The notes under the pieces: model-generated
Told to the model about the DNA's origin: nothing
What the model saw: only the letters and a program-made list of their open reading frames with translations
The model's database searches: none
Source of the DNA: a bacterium UBP8_UBA817
Lineage (GTDB): Bacteria > Margulisbacteria > Marinamargulisbacteria > SXXA01 > SICP01
Length of the DNA: 43,740 nucleotides
NCBI GenBank assembly: GCA_945888435.1
Contig: CAMCZW010000014.1
Location: forward strand, 1 to 43,740
Direction of reading: 5' to 3'
Shown here: in pieces, positions 41,701 through 43,740 of the stretch
How positions within the stretch are numbered: the first letter of the stretch is position 1
Layout of the letters: each line of letters starts with the position of its first letter
Translations under genes and position numbers: made by a program

Positions 41701-43740
41701 TTTACCTCTTGAGAGAGGTGGAACTGGCGCAACTACTGCGGCTTTAGCACGAACTGCATTGGGCTTAGGAACAATGGCGGTTGAAGCTTCTGCGAATTAT
41801 GCGACTGATGCAGAACTTACTGCGGCAGTTGCGGGTGTCAATTTGACTGGAGTAGTTCCAATTACCCGACAAGTCAACGGTAAAGCTTTAAATGCGGATA
41901 TTACTTTAACTAAAGCGGACATTGGATTAGATCTTGTTGAGAACACTGCATTAAGTACATGGACCGGATCTAATACGATTACAACAGTAGGAACCATTGG
42001 GACTGGAGTATGGTCTGGAACTGCACTTGCGGATGCAGCGGTTGCGGATAACATTACTTTGACCAACTTAACTCAGATTACAAACCGAGCGATTGCAGAT
42101 ACGACTGGAACATTGCCAGTGGAGCGAGGTGGAACTGGCGCAACTACTGCGGCTTTAGCACGAACTGCATTGGGCTTAGGAACAATGGCGGTTGAAGCGG
42201 CTGCGGATTATGCGACTGATGCAGAACTTGCTGCGGCAGTTGCGGCTGGAGTGGGCGGTGTTGATTTAACTGGATTAGTTCCAATTACTCGACAAGTCAA
42301 CGGTAAAGCTTTAAATTCGGATATTAATTTAGCTAAAACGGATATCGGCTTGGGTGCTGTTGAGAACACTGCATTAAGTACATGGACCGGATCTAATACG
42401 ATTACAACAGTAGGAACAATTGGAACTGGAACATGGCAAGGTACAGCGATTGCGGATGCAGCGGTTGCGGATAACATTACTTTGACAAACTTAACTCAGA
42501 TTACAAACCGAGCGATTACAGATACAACCGGAACATTGACAGTGGAGCGAGGTGGAACTGGCGCGACTGATGCGGCTGGAGCTCGAACTAATTTAGGGGT
42601 AGTAATTGGGACCGATGTACAAGACTATGATGCTGATTTAGATGATTTAGCTGATGGAACATTAACAGGATCTAAAGTTGGAACAGGAATTAAGGCTGCA
42701 AATGTTACAGATATTACAGGTGGTAAGTTGCCTAATGCGGTAATCCCAACGGCCACTGAAACTGAATTTGGCGGCGTTAAAATCCCACTTTTTGAGGATT
42801 ATGGTAGTAGTCATCTGTACTTATCTGACGTCGGGGGACTTAGTCCTTCTTCTATCAAAGAGACTTCTGCTGCTATTACGTACTCTTCTGCCAGCAGAAA
42901 GAATTTATTCTTTAATGCAAATGATATTTTCTTAACTCCTTCAACCGGTAAGAAGCTTGAACTTGTTTCAGATATTGGAATTACTTTAAAGCAAACTTCA
43001 TCATCATCGCTTGGAGCTACATTAAACTTTGGGACTGGTGCTAATGCTGCTATTGGCAATCCTGCTACGGGTAAGCTTCTTCTTAAAGCGAGTAATGGTG
43101 TGACCATTAAATCTTCTACTAATCTTGGAACAATTCCAATTGCTTATAACTTTGGAAGTTCAACAGATACTTATGCGATGACGATTGATCGTCAAGGTCC
43201 AATGACGGCAGAGAATAAAGGATTGGTTCAGTTAAAAGTGGCTGAAGGTGGTCTTTCTGATGCGAAATCGTTTATCGACTTTAGTGATGATGATCAATTG
43301 GTTGGACGTTTAAGTGGTCAATCTGGCTTTGTGGCCGGTAAAACTGCAACGGGTGTTAAATTGGAATCAGCCGGTGCGGACTATGCGGAATACCTAGAAC
43401 GTCTTAATCCTGATGAAGTTATTCAAGCTGGCGATGTTGTCGGTGTGTACGGTGGCAAAATTACTAGATCAACTGATGGCGCGCAACGGGTGATGGTGGT
43501 GAGTAGCTTGCCGGTTGTTTTAGGTAACGCTAAAAAAGATAACTCTGCGATGAACCCAATTGCCTTTATTGGACAGGTTCCAGTGAAAGTAAAAGGTAAA
43601 GTTGCGATTGGAGATTTTATTGTGGCCTCTGGTGCCGATGATGGGGCTGCGATTGCAGTGGCTCCTGAGAACTTAACCGCAGCACAAGCTCCTTATGTGG
43701 TTGGTCAGGCATGGGAAGCGAAAAGTGCAACTGTACTTGG
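38780..43740 (+). CDS. Giant exported fibre-like repeat protein with G2-peptidase-like C-terminal region (3' end beyond window)
   Basis: At least 1653 residues, open to the window edge. AGGAGG at 38767-38772 precedes the ATG. A signal peptide (ending SAFAA) is followed by a ~105-residue domain ending PLVQYALPYALQAKYVDG, common in bacterial surface proteins. From about residue 305 to 1335 the protein is built of phage-tail-fibre-type units: YVLPTATxxxLGGVKVGSGL with D/AxxGxLSV (many copies), FTTxLLTKLNxI, and ERGGTGATTAALARTALGLG (starting near residues 978, 1115 and a degraded third near 1255), with NGKALNADITLTKADIGL and ALSTWTGSNTITTVGTIGTG. After about residue 1530, DYAEYLERLNPDEVIQAGDVVGVYGGKI...GQVPVKVKGKVAIGDFIVAS resembles the Peptidase_G2 / tail-appendage autocleavage region. 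Probably a trimeric surface fibre; the function is inferred. Confidence 0.85.
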   Translation, partial: MRKLTTVLMGMVIVVGLAVSAFAATPSLVRIEGKLFSQSQNKFVDGNKTVIVRIKTIMDPAVIMWSENDVIAFDQGNFGVTLGDGSLGVIPQDVLALGAVKLFFEVDGEEIDFPLVQYALPYALQAKYVDGLENSISRLFITSLASTLNVGLLTGQVEASQIADNSILNQHIQGPISASKISGLVAATVENNSITDVHLTSGSFSKIRGVGTLDTELVAHRGVLVSGDIKVTNPSDSLTDPNKVVVMNSATGALQRLSTAGWDKNEADDVVSFLGLIDTPDSFTGNDDLFVAVSQNRLIFKSVPTSGGSSYVLPQATSSALGGIKVGNTLLITDGLLNVAIANETPFTGILKTKLEGIQAGATNYVLPTANTSIVGGVRIGTGLTVDSATGILSVNSLGAQYVLPIANESVLGGLKIGQGLQIDATTGVVSVDTLGTVVVEGVPTATYTRKGILSVGSGLTLDNNNSVSIALGDRLSYDAGTRQLSATLQTTNDFTNDLLTKLNGIQPGATNFVLASASSNVLGGIKVGSGLKTATDGTLSLTVPQQEAFTTVLLTKLNNIDPNATQYVLPTATVSVLGGVKVGSGLSANAAGLLSVNVSALDLSGIVLTEANLPTVIPANRINGQLTQANLPSQIPSNLITGDLVTANLPVATGTRLGAIKVGTGLTATSAGLLSVNPSVLDFTGVTLTEANLPSEISASRITGLLVTSNIPSATSSRKGGVRAGNGLTVDTAGVISLTVAQQESFTTPLLTKLNTIEANATRYLLPTANESRLGGLKIGQGLQIDATTGVVSVDTLGTVVVEGVPTATYTRKGILSVGSGLTLDNNNSVSIALGDRLSYDAGTRQLSATLQTTNDFTTAFRDKLTEIENRATNFTLTPATSTVLGGVKIGSGLAIDGGTGILTATAPSLSRANSTDLGLVKINAANAISIDSDGFLDVKLAANAGLSKAGNGTLSVDTSVLAIDAARITSGTLPLERGGTGATTAALARTALGLGTMAVEASANYATDAELTAAVAGVNLTGVVPITRQVNGKALNADITLTKADIGLDLVENTALSTWTGSNTITTVGTIGTGVWSGTALADAAVADNITLTNLTQITNRAIADTTGTLPVERGGTGATTAALARTALGLGTMAVEAAADYATDAELAAAVAAGVGGVDLTGLVPITRQVNGKALNSDINLAKTDIGLGAVENTALSTWTGSNTITTVGTIGTGTWQGTAIADAAVADNITLTNLTQITNRAITDTTGTLTVERGGTGATDAAGARTNLGVVIGTDVQDYDADLDDLADGTLTGSKVGTGIKAANVTDITGGKLPNAVIPTATETEFGGVKIPLFEDYGSSHLYLSDVGGLSPSSIKETSAAITYSSASRKNLFFNANDIFLTPSTGKKLELVSDIGITLKQTSSSSLGATLNFGTGANAAIGNPATGKLLLKASNGVTIKSSTNLGTIPIAYNFGSSTDTYAMTIDRQGPMTAENKGLVQLKVAEGGLSDAKSFIDFSDDDQLVGRLSGQSGFVAGKTATGVKLESAGADYAEYLERLNPDEVIQAGDVVGVYGGKITRSTDGAQRVMVVSSLPVVLGNAKKDNSAMNPIAFIGQVPVKVKGKVAIGDFIVASGADDGAAIAVAPENLTAAQAPYVVGQAWEAKSATVL
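40019..40268 (+). repeat. 250-bp internal direct repeat, copy 1
   Basis: This stretch of the giant fibre gene is repeated 1089 bases (363 codons) later with about four mismatches in 250. It encodes about residues 414-496, including IDATTGVVSVDTLGTVVVEG and ILSVGSGLTLDNNNSVSIAL. Confidence 0.9.
41108..41357 (+). repeat. 250-bp internal direct repeat, copy 2
   Basis: Nearly identical to 40019-40268 (differences seen: two near the start, two in the middle), in the same reading frame, encoding about residues 777-859. The flanking fibre repeats are far more diverged, so this pair is recent or kept alike by gene conversion. Confidence 0.9.
41711..42555 (+). repeat. Tandem fibre units with the GGTGAT motif
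   Basis: A unit of about 137-141 codons starts at 41711 and again at about 42122, with a partial third start at about 42542. Each opens with ERGGTGAT, and the first two share long near-identical DNA including the GGTGGAACTGGCGCAACTAC stretch and the TGAGAACACTGCATTAAGTA stretch. Copy 2 has a 12-base insertion adding four residues (AAVAAGVGGVDL against AAVAGVNL). Confidence 0.8.

Noticed and set aside
41335..43107. Several open frames of 89-102 codons on the minus strand within the giant fibre gene
   Set aside because: They mirror the repeat structure of the plus-strand gene, recur in step with its repeats, and have no ribosome sites or recognisable products.
38780..43740. A prophage
   Set aside because: The tail-fibre-like repeats are the only phage-like feature. 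The protein has a signal peptide and sits with PorV-like genes; no capsid, terminase, portal, integrase or lysis gene is seen.

Overview
The window is a dense bacterial chromosome segment with moderate GC, many genes joined by 4-base ATGA overlaps, and a mix of housekeeping and surface genes. No marker in it fixes the taxon. The following fit an uncultured Gram-negative bacterium with an outer membrane: a GuaB3-type IMPDH-family protein, a membrane pyrophosphatase, PorV/PorQ-like outer-membrane proteins, FlgD-like Ig domains and MotAB. My best guess is the Margulisbacteria/WOR-1 area (sister to Cyanobacteria), but this is low-confidence inference.

Layout. 1-146: tail of an unidentified gene. 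308-4429 (minus): tRNA-Ala(GGC) and a recO-mPPase-tpiA-cyclophilin cluster. 4573-5097: small secreted beta-barrel-like protein with its own terminator. 5192-7890 (minus): guaB3-guaA. 8020-10996: MFS transporter, dTDP-glucose dehydratase and a sugar-phosphate nucleotidyltransferase. 10964-11869 (minus): aspartate/glutamate racemase family. 11961-13279: Ser-rich exported protein, a highly structured non-coding element and tRNA-Arg(TCG). 13324-19364: uvrB, a mitochondrial-carrier-like protein, a UvrD/PcrA helicase and hemH. 19390-20733 (minus): phosphohexomutase. 20823-23149: plsC, motA, motB. 23184-27752 (minus): xseA-xseB-ispA-YuiD-dxs, an isoprenoid operon. 27890-28632: Phd/VapC toxin-antitoxin. 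28746-33089: two small envelope proteins, alaS, ruvX, purM. 33099-34370 (minus): DUF4143 ATPase. 34446-43740: exported subtilase, two PorV/PorQ-like proteins, a FlgD-Ig-like protein and a very large exported protein made of phage-tail-fibre-type repeats, cut by the window end.

Most notable are: (a) a bacterial member of the mitochondrial carrier (SLC25) family at 15341-16231, a fold almost confined to eukaryotes; (b) the 34-44 kb surface/export region, which pairs PorV/PorQ-like barrels and FlgD-like Ig domains with a >1650-residue fibre protein carrying a recent 250-bp internal duplication; (c) a membrane pyrophosphatase that keeps half of the catalytic site but has lost several normally invariant residues; (d) a ~210-nt multi-hairpin element closed by a terminal stem and followed by a T run.
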